This document shows, piece by piece, positions 8,488 through 16,456 of a stretch of 64,000 nucleotides of DNA. The translations under genes and the position numbers were made by a program. Under the pieces are notes generated by a model. That model was not told the origin of the DNA, did no database searches, and worked only from the letters and a program-made list of their open reading frames with translations. The stretch covers positions 496,001-560,000 of the forward strand of contig NZ_WWEO01000044.1 in NCBI RefSeq assembly GCF_009928685.1, read 5' to 3'. Each line of letters opens with the position of its first letter. Position 1 is the first letter of the stretch. The stretch comes from Mucilaginibacter agri (GTDB lineage Bacteria; Bacteroidota; Bacteroidia; Sphingobacteriales; Sphingobacteriaceae).

Positions 8488-9360
8488 TTACAACCTCGCT
8501 ACCCGGCTCAATACCTCTACAATATACCTATCCATAATCTCAGCAGGCTGCGTGCTAAACTTATCGGTTATCCGGTTGGCTAATAGCACATTGAACGATA
8601 TAGCTCTATGCCCTAAAGCGGTGGCCATACCATAAATACCGGCAGTTTCCATCTCTAGGTTGGTGATCCGCTTATTTTTAAACTTAAATTTTTCAATAAT
8701 ATCAAGCAATTGTGGCATAGTCGATTGTGCCCTGATCTGCCTGCCTTGCGGTGCATAAAAACCAGGTGCAGTAATGGTAACGCTTTGCTGTATGCCTTCA
8801 CCTAAAGTTTTTAGAAGGTACTCGTCTGCTATAGATAGATACGGCCGGTGAACTATTTCCTGAGGTAGTGCATATGCAAAGGCACTTAGCATCTGTTCCT
8901 GTTCTTCAGTTAAGGCATGCTTGTAATAATGCATTAACGCATCGAGCCCTATAGCAGCTTCAGAAACCAACAGACTATCAACCTCTATATCGGCTTGCAC
9001 AATTCCGGAGGTACCTATGCGAACCAGGTTTAATTTTTTTAGCTCCTGATGCACAACGCGCGTTTTCAGGTCGATATTTACCAGTGCATCGAGTTCATTA
9101 AGCACTATATCAATATTATCCGTACCTATACCCGTAGAGACTACCGACATACGCTTACCGGCCATGTATCCCGTATGGGTTATAAATTCGCGCTTGCCTT
9201 TTCGCAGTTCAATCGAATCAAAATGTTTGCTTACTTCCGTAACGCGGTCTGGGTCGCCTACTAAAATTATGGTATCGGCAATATCTTGAGGTAAAAGATT
9301 CAGATGGTATGCGCTCCCATCTGCGTTTAGTATGAGGTCCGTGCTCGGTATTGTGTACAT
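8488..9360 (-). CDS. uridine phosphorylase-like nucleoside phosphorylase
   Basis: A PNP/UDP-family enzyme of about 290 residues that would split a nucleoside with phosphate to base and ribose-1-phosphate. GDPDRV at residues 35-40 is the phosphate-binding motif; GIGTDNID and LEMETAGIYG match the family's phosphate and ribose-binding regions. The ATG at 9360 is chosen because the family N-terminus begins just there; the longer frame to 9396 adds an unlikely lead. The closest match by memory is uridine phosphorylase of Bacteroidota, but base specificity is not certain. It stands alone, convergent with ligA. Confidence 0.85.
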   Translation of the reverse strand: MYTIPSTDLILNADGSAYHLNLLPQDIADTIILVGDPDRVTEVSKHFDSIELRKGKREFITHTGYMAGKRMSVVSTGIGTDNIDIVLNELDALVNIDLKTRVVHQELKKLNLVRIGTSGIVQADIEVDSLLVSEAAIGLDALMHYYKHALTEEQEQMLSAFAYALPQEIVHRPYLSIADEYLLKTLGEGIQQSVTITAPGFYAPQGRQIRAQSTMPQLLDIIEKFKFKNKRITNLEMETAGIYGMATALGHRAISFNVLLANRITDKFSTQPAEIMDRYIVEVLSRVARL

Positions 9361-9569
9361 TATTATAAATTTATATCTCGCCTTGCAGGTATGCAAAAAT
9401 TACTATTTTTGTATGTCCTTAAACCATAAGGCATTACTCCAATGGTAATATAACCCGACCTGTCGGCAAAAGCTTTTATCTTCTTTTTTAGAGATCACAG
9501 GTCACTACAAACACCCGTGCTAATCTGTTTTTAACAGCTTATTCTTTAAAACCCTAAAGTATTTTATTT

Positions 9570-10214
9570 ATGACACAAAAAGGTCCCGACATGGCTGTGG
9601 TTTATCCATTGGCTACCTACAATAAACTGGTGTTCCTTAAAAATATTATTACCCGCCCAAATATAGTAGTGGGCGATTACACTTATTACGACGACCACGA
9701 AGACCCATACAATTTCGAAAAAAATGTTTTATATCACTTCGATTTCCTGGGCGATAAGCTGGTAATCGGCAAGTTCTGCGCTATAGCCTCGGGTGTAAAA
9801 TTCATTATGAATGGCGCTAATCACGAAGTTAAACCTATCTCCACCTACCCTTTCGCCATATTCGGCAATGGCTGGGAAGTGGTGAACGAAGACGTTGAAC
9901 ATCAACAAAAATATCCTTTCAAAGGTGATACCATTATTGGTAACGATGTTTGGATAGGTTACGGCGTTACCATTATGCCTGGTGTTAAAATTGGCAATGG
10001 TGCCATTATAGCCACTGGCTCTGTAGTAACTAAAAACGTACCCGACTATGCCATTGTTGGTGGCAATCCAGCCCAGATCATTCGCATGCGTTTTGATGAA
10101 GCTACGATAAAACGACTACTAAACATAGCCTGGTGGAACTGGGATGTTGCAAAGATCACCGAGCATGTGAAGGTGATTAACTCTGGTGATATCGAGGCGT
10201 TAGAGAGGGTTTAG
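9570..10214 (+). CDS. Vat/CatB-type xenobiotic O-acetyltransferase
   Basis: A left-handed beta-helix acetyltransferase of 214 residues, very similar in plan to streptogramin A acetyltransferases (Vat family), which use acetyl-CoA. The family catalytic histidine is present in NGANH (H85), followed by STYPF and FGNGWE. Hexapeptide repeats run through KGDTIIGNDVWIGYGVTIMP, and the C-terminal RFD...LLNIAWWNW helix is typical. It may confer streptogramin tolerance or act on another hydroxyl substrate. Nothing mobile is visible beside it, so it looks like a resident chromosomal gene. The spacer upstream (9361-9569) shows no other gene. Confidence 0.8.
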   Translation: MTQKGPDMAVVYPLATYNKLVFLKNIITRPNIVVGDYTYYDDHEDPYNFEKNVLYHFDFLGDKLVIGKFCAIASGVKFIMNGANHEVKPISTYPFAIFGNGWEVVNEDVEHQQKYPFKGDTIIGNDVWIGYGVTIMPGVKIGNGAIIATGSVVTKNVPDYAIVGGNPAQIIRMRFDEATIKRLLNIAWWNWDVAKITEHVKVINSGDIEALERV

Positions 10215-10216
10215 GA

Positions 10217-10425
10217 AGAGAATCGGGAATCGAGAGTCAAGAATCGAGATACTTCTCTCAACGTTCCCGAATGCTATAAACCCGTCATGCTGAACTTGTT
10301 TCAGCACCCCACTGGACAGGTATGTCGTACGCCAAGCACGTGGGATCCCGAAACAAGTTCGGGAAGACGGAGAGTGCTTGATTTTTCGTCCCAATTCTTG
10401 ACTCTCGATTCCAGATTCTCTCTTT
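10217..10425. repeat. nested repeat: family B inverted repeat around a family A element
   Basis: Outer arms at about 10217-10248 (gagaatcgggaatcgag type) and 10391-10425 (its complement, ctctcgattccagattctc type) enclose a family A-like element at 10281-10375 that starts cgtcatgctgaacttg and ends gttcgggaagacgg. The composite fills the space between the acetyltransferase gene and the small DUF6496 gene. The nesting suggests that the inner repeat inserted in, or was carried by, the outer one. Confidence 0.6.
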
Positions 10426-10473
10426 GGCTCGCTGTTTGCTCTACACCAAGCATCTATTTAAAACATTAATATC

Positions 10474-10647
10474 ATGGCAAAGTATTCAGAAAAAGCGCAG
10501 GAGAAGGTTGGCGAAACCATGCACGAAATGAAGGAAGGCAAATTAAAAAGCGGCAGCGGTAAAAAGGTGACCAGTAAAAAACAGGCTATTGCTATCGGCC
10601 TTTCCGAAGCGCGTAAAGAAGGCGCAAAAGTTCCGAAGAAGAAATAA
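10474..10647 (+). CDS. DUF6496-type small basic protein
   Basis: A 57-residue lysine-rich protein starting MAKYSEKAQEKVGETMHE, with a middle GSGKKVTSKKQAIAIGLSEARK and ending VPKKK. This layout matches the DUF6496 family, which is common in Bacteroidota and other bacteria and often annotated as hypothetical. The TSxKQAIAIGLSEAR motif is its signature. The basic, short character hints at nucleic-acid association or stress function, but no function is known to me. It is a single gene with its own strong terminator right after the stop. Confidence 0.75.
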   Translation: MAKYSEKAQEKVGETMHEMKEGKLKSGSGKKVTSKKQAIAIGLSEARKEGAKVPKKK

Positions 10648-10656
10648 TAGTACAAT

Positions 10657-10692
10657 AACAAGAAGGCCCCAATAAATCGGGGCCTTCTTGTT
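10657..10692. terminator. bidirectional intrinsic terminator
   Basis: A perfect 14-bp stem (aacaagaaggcccc with ggggccttcttgtt) and an 8-nt loop lie between the convergent DUF6496 gene and the secreted protein gene at 10696. A T-rich run follows on the plus strand. Confidence 0.9.
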
Positions 10693-10695
10693 TAT

Positions 10696-11214
10696 TTATT
10701 GTTGGGCTGGCTTTTGATACTCTGTATGTACCCAATCTTCCAATTGCCCGTCTTTATCTAATTTTATCAGGCGCTCTATATCCCGGTCTTTAGTATGGGT
10801 AGGCTCTGCCTTGTACTTAGCAATCAATGCCTTTACCGCAGCAAAATTGGCAGCGTCCTTAGTATAGTCCGGATAACCAATGGCGTATTTAACATACGCC
10901 CCCATAAAAATGGCCAGTAGCTTATTATTCCGGTCTGTAAGGTCCATTAGTGCGGGCATCAGCTCCATGGTAATGGTTGGCGAATCCTGGATCCATTTAA
11001 ATAAAAAGTCGGTAGCGGCGCGTCTTTTCTGGGGTTCTTCCGTCCAGGGGGTTTGCTCCAGCCAATCTACCGTACGGATCACATCCGGCTCATACTTAAT
11101 AAAATCTGCCTGGTTAACCATTTTGTAACTTACCGGTACCGAATAGGTTTGCGCCTTGGCGGCAGCACCAATCAGTAACAGTAAAACAAAAGTAAGCGTG
11201 CCAGGCCTTTTCAT
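10696..11214 (-). CDS. secreted hypothetical protein
   Basis: A 172-residue protein with a clear signal peptide (FVLLLLIGAAAKAQ). The mature part is mainly helical and contains WLEQTPW, FLFKWIQDSPT and ALMDLTDRNNKLLAIFMGAYVKYA, features I associate with conserved Bacteroidota hypotheticals but cannot name. It is the last gene of a minus-strand block, 24 bp after DUF2911, and ends beside a bidirectional terminator. It is probably periplasmic. No catalytic motif is visible. Confidence 0.7.
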   Translation of the reverse strand: MKRPGTLTFVLLLLIGAAAKAQTYSVPVSYKMVNQADFIKYEPDVIRTVDWLEQTPWTEEPQKRRAATDFLFKWIQDSPTITMELMPALMDLTDRNNKLLAIFMGAYVKYAIGYPDYTKDAANFAAVKALIAKYKAEPTHTKDRDIERLIKLDKDGQLEDWVHTEYQKPAQQ

Positions 11215-11238
11215 TATAACGTATTGTTGTTGAGTCGT

Positions 11239-11760
11239 TTATTTCACTACAAAAGAAACCATTTTCTCGCCCCAAACAAAAGAAATTTTGCCAGATGGAT
11301 CGATCATAAATTTCAAACGCTCTACCGAAGGTGAAGTTTTTTCGGTTTTTACCGTTACGCGCAACGCGTCTTCAGCCTCTTTGTATTCCATACCCGATTG
11401 CATGGCTATCTTGTTAATAATAATAACCCACTCCTTTTCGCCAGGGATAGAGTACAAACTGTATTTGCCTGCTGGTAAAGCTTTTCCACCTAAAGTTACG
11501 TTTTTGCTGAAAGAAATGGTAGTAGCCTCGTTAGCCCCGGTACGCCATACTTTTCCATAAGGTGCAATTTCGGTACCGATAGCGCGGCCTTTTAAGGCGG
11601 GTTGGCTGTAGGCAACTTCAATAGCTACACCGTTTTGGGTGGTAGCTTTTACGGTATCTGGCGGGCTTGGCCTTTTGCTTTTATCAGTAGTTTGTGCCGA
11701 AACCGTGAATGCGCCTAAAGTGCAAACTGCAAGCACAACAAATAACATTAGTTTTTTCAT
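11239..11760 (-). CDS. DUF2911 secreted protein
   Basis: A 173-residue exported protein with a signal peptide ending VSAQ. The mature part carries the DUF2911 pattern: an early ARDPSPP-like segment (KRPSPPDT), VEVAYSQP-like strand, GRAIG, PYGKVWRTGANEAT, and LPAGKYSLYSIPGE, followed by a C-terminal beta-sandwich half. DUF2911 proteins are common in Bacteroidota and of unknown function. It is 31 bp downstream of the oxidoreductase gene and 24 bp upstream of the next secreted protein, so it is likely co-transcribed with both. Confidence 0.9.
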   Translation of the reverse strand: MKKLMLFVVLAVCTLGAFTVSAQTTDKSKRPSPPDTVKATTQNGVAIEVAYSQPALKGRAIGTEIAPYGKVWRTGANEATTISFSKNVTLGGKALPAGKYSLYSIPGEKEWVIIINKIAMQSGMEYKEAEDALRVTVKTEKTSPSVERLKFMIDPSGKISFVWGEKMVSFVVK

Positions 11761-11791
11761 TAGGATTTTGATTTTAAATGTGTTGTAAGTT

Positions 11792-12766
11792 TTATTTCTG
11801 CGTAAAAGAATCTAAAATTTCCATCAGCGTTACGGCCTCCTCAATGCTGCATGGATTATCGCGTTCACCATTAAAGTAGGCTACAATATTGGCAATGTGT
11901 GGTTGCTGTATATGCTGTGGATGGGTAAAAGTGATGGTGTCTTTGCCGGCTTCATCTTCAAGCGTAACGGTGGTACCAAAAAACGGGAAGGTGATTTTGC
12001 CTTTAGTACCCACAATTTCGCAGCTGTCTGTTACCTGGCTGGGGCCAACGTTAAAGCACCACGATCCGTTTACCACAACACCATTCTCAAATAATATCTC
12101 GCCACAAACATGGTCGTCTGCAGGATATTTTTTGGTTTGGTTGAGCGAGTAGCCATGCGATGCTTTTGGTCTTCCAAAATAGTACAGCATCAGATCTAAC
12201 TGGTGCGGTGCCAGATCGTGAAAATAACCACCGCCAGATAACTCCGGATGTACGCGCCAGTTGCTATCTGTTTTGGCAATCATTTCGGCGTTCTCCGTTT
12301 TCCACATCCTGATCTGCACGGTACGGATCTCTCCTACCGCGCCATCTTCAATCAGTTTTTTAACGTGTAAAAACATGGGTAAAGCGCGGCGATAATGAGC
12401 AACCGTAAGTTTGCTATTGCTGGCAGCTACGGCCTTTGCCATCTGGCGGGCCTCGTCGGCGTTGCGGGTAACGGGTTTCTCTACATACATATTAAAGCCC
12501 TTTTCCAGTCCGCGTAACACGTAATCTAAATGCTGTGCTGGAGGAGTTGCCACGTATACAGCGTCTAACCCGGCTTCGTCCATCATTTTTTCAGCATCAT
12601 CAAACCATTGCTCAACACCGTGGCGTTGGGCATAGTCGGCAGCCTTTGCGCCATCTCTGCGCATTACGGCCACCAATTTGCTATTAGGCACTTTGTTAAA
12701 TGCAGGTCCGCTTTTAAGTTCTGTTACGTTACCGCAGCCTATAATCCCCCATTTGATTTGCTTCAT
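11792..12766 (-). CDS. Gfo/Idh/MocA family oxidoreductase
   Basis: A cytosolic NAD(P)-dependent oxidoreductase of 324 residues, probably acting on a sugar or cyclitol. The N-terminal Rossmann fold carries GIIGCGNVTE (residues 7-16), and the EKPV motif with its conserved lysine is at 96-99. The C-terminal alpha/beta domain has the GGGYFHDLAPHQLDLM segment where the catalytic histidine region lies. Its start is 9 bp downstream of the aldo-keto reductase stop, so the two form an operon and may act on the same substrate class. The exact substrate cannot be inferred. Confidence 0.9.
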   Translation of the reverse strand: MKQIKWGIIGCGNVTELKSGPAFNKVPNSKLVAVMRRDGAKAADYAQRHGVEQWFDDAEKMMDEAGLDAVYVATPPAQHLDYVLRGLEKGFNMYVEKPVTRNADEARQMAKAVAASNSKLTVAHYRRALPMFLHVKKLIEDGAVGEIRTVQIRMWKTENAEMIAKTDSNWRVHPELSGGGYFHDLAPHQLDLMLYYFGRPKASHGYSLNQTKKYPADDHVCGEILFENGVVVNGSWCFNVGPSQVTDSCEIVGTKGKITFPFFGTTVTLEDEAGKDTITFTHPQHIQQPHIANIVAYFNGERDNPCSIEEAVTLMEILDSFTQK

Positions 12767-12775
12767 ACGGGCTGC

Positions 12776-13765
12776 TTATTTTAAAATAGCTTCAATTTTA
12801 GCCAGTTCTTCGCTGCTGAATTTGGTGTTGTCCAAACATTTTAACGAGTCAGCTAACTGCTCTGGTCTGCTCGCACCAATCAATACCGAAGTAACCCGTG
12901 GGTCTTTCAACAACCACGATAAAGCCATTTGCGCTAAAGTTTGTCCGCGTTGTAAAGCGATCTCATTCAAAGCACGCACTTTGCCGATGGTTTCTTCTGT
13001 AACCTGGCTGGTTTGCAGAAATCCGGTTGATTTCGCAGCACGGGAATCTTCCGGAATACCATGCAAGTATTTATTGGTCAAAAGTCCCTGTGCCAATGGC
13101 GAAAAAGGGATACAGCCAACACCGTCTTTCTCCAATACGTCGAGCAAACCGCCCTCAACCCAACGCTCAAACATCGAGTATTTAGGTTGGTGGATGAGGC
13201 ATGGTGTGCCTAGCTTCTTTAATATATCAATAGCTTTTTGAGCTTCGTCGGCAGGATAATTAGAGATACCTACATAAAGTGCTTTACCCTGACGAACGAT
13301 CAGATCTAAAGCCGTCAGGGTTTCCTCAAGTGGGGTTTCGGGATCCGGGCGATGGTGATAGAAAATATCTACATAATCCAGGCCCATGCGTTTAAGGCTC
13401 TGGTCTAAGCTGGCTACCAGGTATTTTTTAGAACCCCAATCGCCATAAGGGCCATCCCACATGGTGTAGCCGGCTTTGCTCGAGATGATCATCTCGTCGC
13501 GGTATCCGCCAAAATCTTCTCTTAATAGCTTGCCAAAGTTTTCTTCGGCCGAACCCGGAGGCGGCCCATAATTGTTTGCCAAATCGAAGTGGGTGATACC
13601 ACTGTCAAAAGCCAGGTGCAATGTTTTGCGAAAATGCTCTAAAACATCTACGTGGCCAAAGTTATGCCACAGGCCGAGCGACACGGCAGGCAGTTTAATA
13701 CCACTTTTACCGCAACGGCGGTATTCCATATTTTTGTAACGATCAACCGATGGTATATAGGTCAT
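12776..13765 (-). CDS. aldo-keto reductase, L-glyceraldehyde 3-phosphate reductase type
   Basis: A 329-residue NADPH-dependent reductase close to the YghZ/MgrA group. The AKR tetrad is visible: D61, Y66 (in DLANNYG), K97 (SSKAGY) and a histidine at 137-138 (FYHHRPD). GPPPGSAEENFG and WDGPYGDWGSKKYL are features of the YghZ group, whose E. coli member reduces L-glyceraldehyde 3-phosphate and helps detoxify methylglyoxal. It lies 38 bp downstream of the DUF5686 gene and 9 bp upstream of the Gfo/Idh/MocA gene on the same strand. Confidence 0.88.
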   Translation of the reverse strand: MTYIPSVDRYKNMEYRRCGKSGIKLPAVSLGLWHNFGHVDVLEHFRKTLHLAFDSGITHFDLANNYGPPPGSAEENFGKLLREDFGGYRDEMIISSKAGYTMWDGPYGDWGSKKYLVASLDQSLKRMGLDYVDIFYHHRPDPETPLEETLTALDLIVRQGKALYVGISNYPADEAQKAIDILKKLGTPCLIHQPKYSMFERWVEGGLLDVLEKDGVGCIPFSPLAQGLLTNKYLHGIPEDSRAAKSTGFLQTSQVTEETIGKVRALNEIALQRGQTLAQMALSWLLKDPRVTSVLIGASRPEQLADSLKCLDNTKFSSEELAKIEAILK

Positions 13766-13803
13766 GATGTGTTGGTTTATTTTTGGACGCTAATTTAGAA
13801 TTT

Positions 13804-16281
13804 TTAGCGAACACCCGGGCGTTGCGGCAAGATAATACCTAACCTTAACCCAGAGTTTAACCTACGTTCATCTTTAAACGACATGGCATACATCAGCCTG
13901 AAATTTAAGTATTGCACGCCAAAGGCAGCCTCGTAATAGTTTTTGATCACTGGGGTGGTCAGATAGTTCAAGTTTACAATCTCCTGCAATTTTAGCTTAC
14001 GGATTAACGGGATATTATTGAGGATGTATCCTGAAAAATTATGTTCGTAATGGGCTTCTAAATATTCGTCGGATGTACTGTAGTTATACATATTAAGCAA
14101 CAGAAAACGATTAGGTGCTATACGGTAGGCAAAACCATCGTTACCATAAAACTGGGCGTAGTCGGGGTAATACAATTTATTGGCATTTAAAAACTTACCG
14201 GCGCCAACATAAAAAGCCGATTTACCGAACTTACCCATGTTGAGATCTTCTTTAGAAAGATTAACCGACAGCAGATCGTAGTCAACATCGGAGCCAAATA
14301 CGTTTTTAATACCCTTGGTGTAATTTACCTCGAGTTTAGGATATTTGGATGGCAGGTAATATCTACCGGTTGGATAAGTAACATACTTATTGCTGAAATC
14401 GTAACTGGTGCTGATATTCACCGTTAGAGACTGGTTCTCGGGAAACAGTGGCTGATCTACATCTGGCGTAAGCGGGTTGTTTGATGTAAAGGCTTTGTCT
14501 TTGTAGAAAAAACTAAAGTCGGAGCTGTTAGGCAACCATTTTCGGTTTGCATATTCTGTAGAAACACTTGCTTTCCACCCTCCAACAATCCTACGCGATA
14601 AAGACACCTCGCCAAATTGCTTTTCGTAAAGCTTTTGCAGGTTGCGCCTCCTTAACAAGGTATTGTAAGTATTATGAAACGCCGAGATAGGCTCCGTATT
14701 GTTAAGATCGTAAATACCCGTACCACCGCTAAACCCAAGCGTAAAGCTATTTACCGGGATGGTGCCATAACCGTTCAGGCTAAATATCTTATCGCTAAAG
14801 CCATAGCGCGCATTTGCTCCGAGGCGCAGGTATTTATTATTTACACTATCTATCTGTTTAACAAAGCTTGCCCCATAGTTAATGGCAACACCTTCTACAG
14901 TGTTATAAAGCAGGGATGGAAGTATCGGATTTAAGTAGAGATACTCTTTATCAAAACGATTACGGTGGTTTATGCCCGTAAACAGCAATTTACCCGGCGT
15001 AACTTTATTATATACTCTGTCGAGCGAATCGAGATAAGGTTTGGATTCGCGCTTGGCAGCGAGTACGGCTTTCTTTTGATAGTCTACCGTTTCTTCATTA
15101 GTAAGCGGAACAGGTCGTTGCTGCTGCCAGTATAACGAGTCTTTTTTGTTTACGCCTTGCGGAACGCGCAACACCTCTGCAAACTCCTTATTATTAAATT
15201 TAGGGTCGAGATCGTAATTACTGTATACTGCAATGAAATAACCGCCAAACCTAAAGCCAAACAATCCACCCGTAAACTCAAACTTAACGGAAGCCGGCAT
15301 CCATGCCTTCTTACCAACTGGCATGTATTGCTCTTTTACTTTAAGAGTGTCAACAATATTGAGGTTAGCGCTTTTGGTAATCTCCATATCGAAACTATGG
15401 ATGCGCCAGCTGTCTTCAATAATATAGATCAAGCCGCTAAATACGGGTTCGAAACTATGCTTAGGTATCAGCTGAATTTTATTGATGGTTTCGCCGTTTT
15501 CTTCAATGGTACCCAGCCATTTGTAGTTGTAAAAATTAAGGGCATTATCTGCTATCGGTGATATGAGCGGTCGGTTACTTAGTTGGTCCCAGTATTGAAA
15601 GTTTTCGTACAGGTTTACTTTAACGTCGGATGCACGGTTGAAGCTGAAAGCCCGGTTGCTGCCCGATACTTTTGACGAGATCATTTCTTCGTGTACCTGG
15701 TCGGGTTTCTGAAAGCTGAGTTTAGATTGCGATTCTGACAGATATACAATGCCCCGGCGGTTGGAGTCAAGGCCAATTTCGCGGCCAATCTGATTAATAT
15801 CTCGGCCTAAAAATTTCTTTGGGGCTCCCAATAACTTCTGCAAGCCTTTAAGGTAAACATCGGTAGTATAAGCGTTAACCTCGCTCAAATAAGTTTTACG
15901 TTTACGAATGGCCTTGCGAATAATAGCATAAGCTGGGTCTTCCCCACCGGGGCGGATGATCACATCTTTTAATTGATATGCTGCTGTATTAAGTTCTACG
16001 TTTACCGTTAGGTTTTGCTGCAAGTCTAACTCTCTATCCTGTTGCTGAAAGCCGATAGCTTTGTAAATCAGCTCATATTTACCGGGGGCTAATTTCAGGC
16101 TGTATTGTCCCTCGCTGTTGGCAGACGTACCACGGGTTGTATTTCTGATCAGGATGCTTGCGAAAGGGATGGGCTTACCGGTGTCATCTTTAATATTACC
16201 ACTTATAGTAACCTGTTGCGCCCAGACGGCCGAACATGTGAATAAAAACAATAAGATTGATAACAGCGATTTCTTAGTCAT
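13804..16281 (-). CDS. DUF5686 outer-membrane protein with carboxypeptidase-regulatory N-domain
   Basis: An 825-residue outer-membrane protein with a signal peptide ending VWAQ. Residues about 22-105 form a carboxypeptidase-regulatory beta-sandwich (SGNIKDDTGKPIPFASILI, NSEGQYSLKL). The DUF5686 region follows, with the SEVNAYTTDVYLKG and LSESQSKLSF segments, and the C-terminal half is rich in alternating aromatic strands as in a beta-barrel. The family is widespread in Bacteroidota and its role is not established. It heads the minus-strand block that runs to 10696 and is 38 bp from the aldo-keto reductase, so it may share its transcript. Confidence 0.88.
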   Translation of the reverse strand: MTKKSLLSILLFLFTCSAVWAQQVTISGNIKDDTGKPIPFASILIRNTTRGTSANSEGQYSLKLAPGKYELIYKAIGFQQQDRELDLQQNLTVNVELNTAAYQLKDVIIRPGGEDPAYAIIRKAIRKRKTYLSEVNAYTTDVYLKGLQKLLGAPKKFLGRDINQIGREIGLDSNRRGIVYLSESQSKLSFQKPDQVHEEMISSKVSGSNRAFSFNRASDVKVNLYENFQYWDQLSNRPLISPIADNALNFYNYKWLGTIEENGETINKIQLIPKHSFEPVFSGLIYIIEDSWRIHSFDMEITKSANLNIVDTLKVKEQYMPVGKKAWMPASVKFEFTGGLFGFRFGGYFIAVYSNYDLDPKFNNKEFAEVLRVPQGVNKKDSLYWQQQRPVPLTNEETVDYQKKAVLAAKRESKPYLDSLDRVYNKVTPGKLLFTGINHRNRFDKEYLYLNPILPSLLYNTVEGVAINYGASFVKQIDSVNNKYLRLGANARYGFSDKIFSLNGYGTIPVNSFTLGFSGGTGIYDLNNTEPISAFHNTYNTLLRRRNLQKLYEKQFGEVSLSRRIVGGWKASVSTEYANRKWLPNSSDFSFFYKDKAFTSNNPLTPDVDQPLFPENQSLTVNISTSYDFSNKYVTYPTGRYYLPSKYPKLEVNYTKGIKNVFGSDVDYDLLSVNLSKEDLNMGKFGKSAFYVGAGKFLNANKLYYPDYAQFYGNDGFAYRIAPNRFLLLNMYNYSTSDEYLEAHYEHNFSGYILNNIPLIRKLKLQEIVNLNYLTTPVIKNYYEAAFGVQYLNFRLMYAMSFKDERRLNSGLRLGIILPQRPGVR

Positions 16282-16370
16282 AGGCAGGTATTGCCCTAAA
16301 GATGAAAATTATTTGTAATGAAAACGGTGGGAGGCGTGTTAAATTATGTTAAAGACTGTATTAGTATCGA

Positions 16371-16446
16371 GTAGTGAGTATCGAGTATCAAGACACTTTC
16401 ATCGGTATTATTCATTCTACCTTGATACCTGATACTCGATACTCAC
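16371..16446. repeat. family B-like inverted repeat
   Basis: The left arm agtgagtatcgagtatcaag (16373-16392) pairs with the right arm cttgatac..tcgatactcact (16421-16446), which has a 7-nt internal tandem duplication. It sits between the DUF5686 gene and the end of the DUF885 gene and may end transcription from DUF885. Confidence 0.6.
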
Positions 16447-16456
16447 TTCTCCAAAA

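Noticed and set aside
9570..10214. Acquired antibiotic-resistance cassette
   Set aside because: The Vat-like gene has no integrase, transposase or attachment site nearby and similar base composition to its neighbours.
13804..16281. DUF5686 protein as a TonB-dependent receptor
   Set aside because: It has the regulatory-domain start and barrel-like end but no plug domain; DUF5686 segments explain it better.
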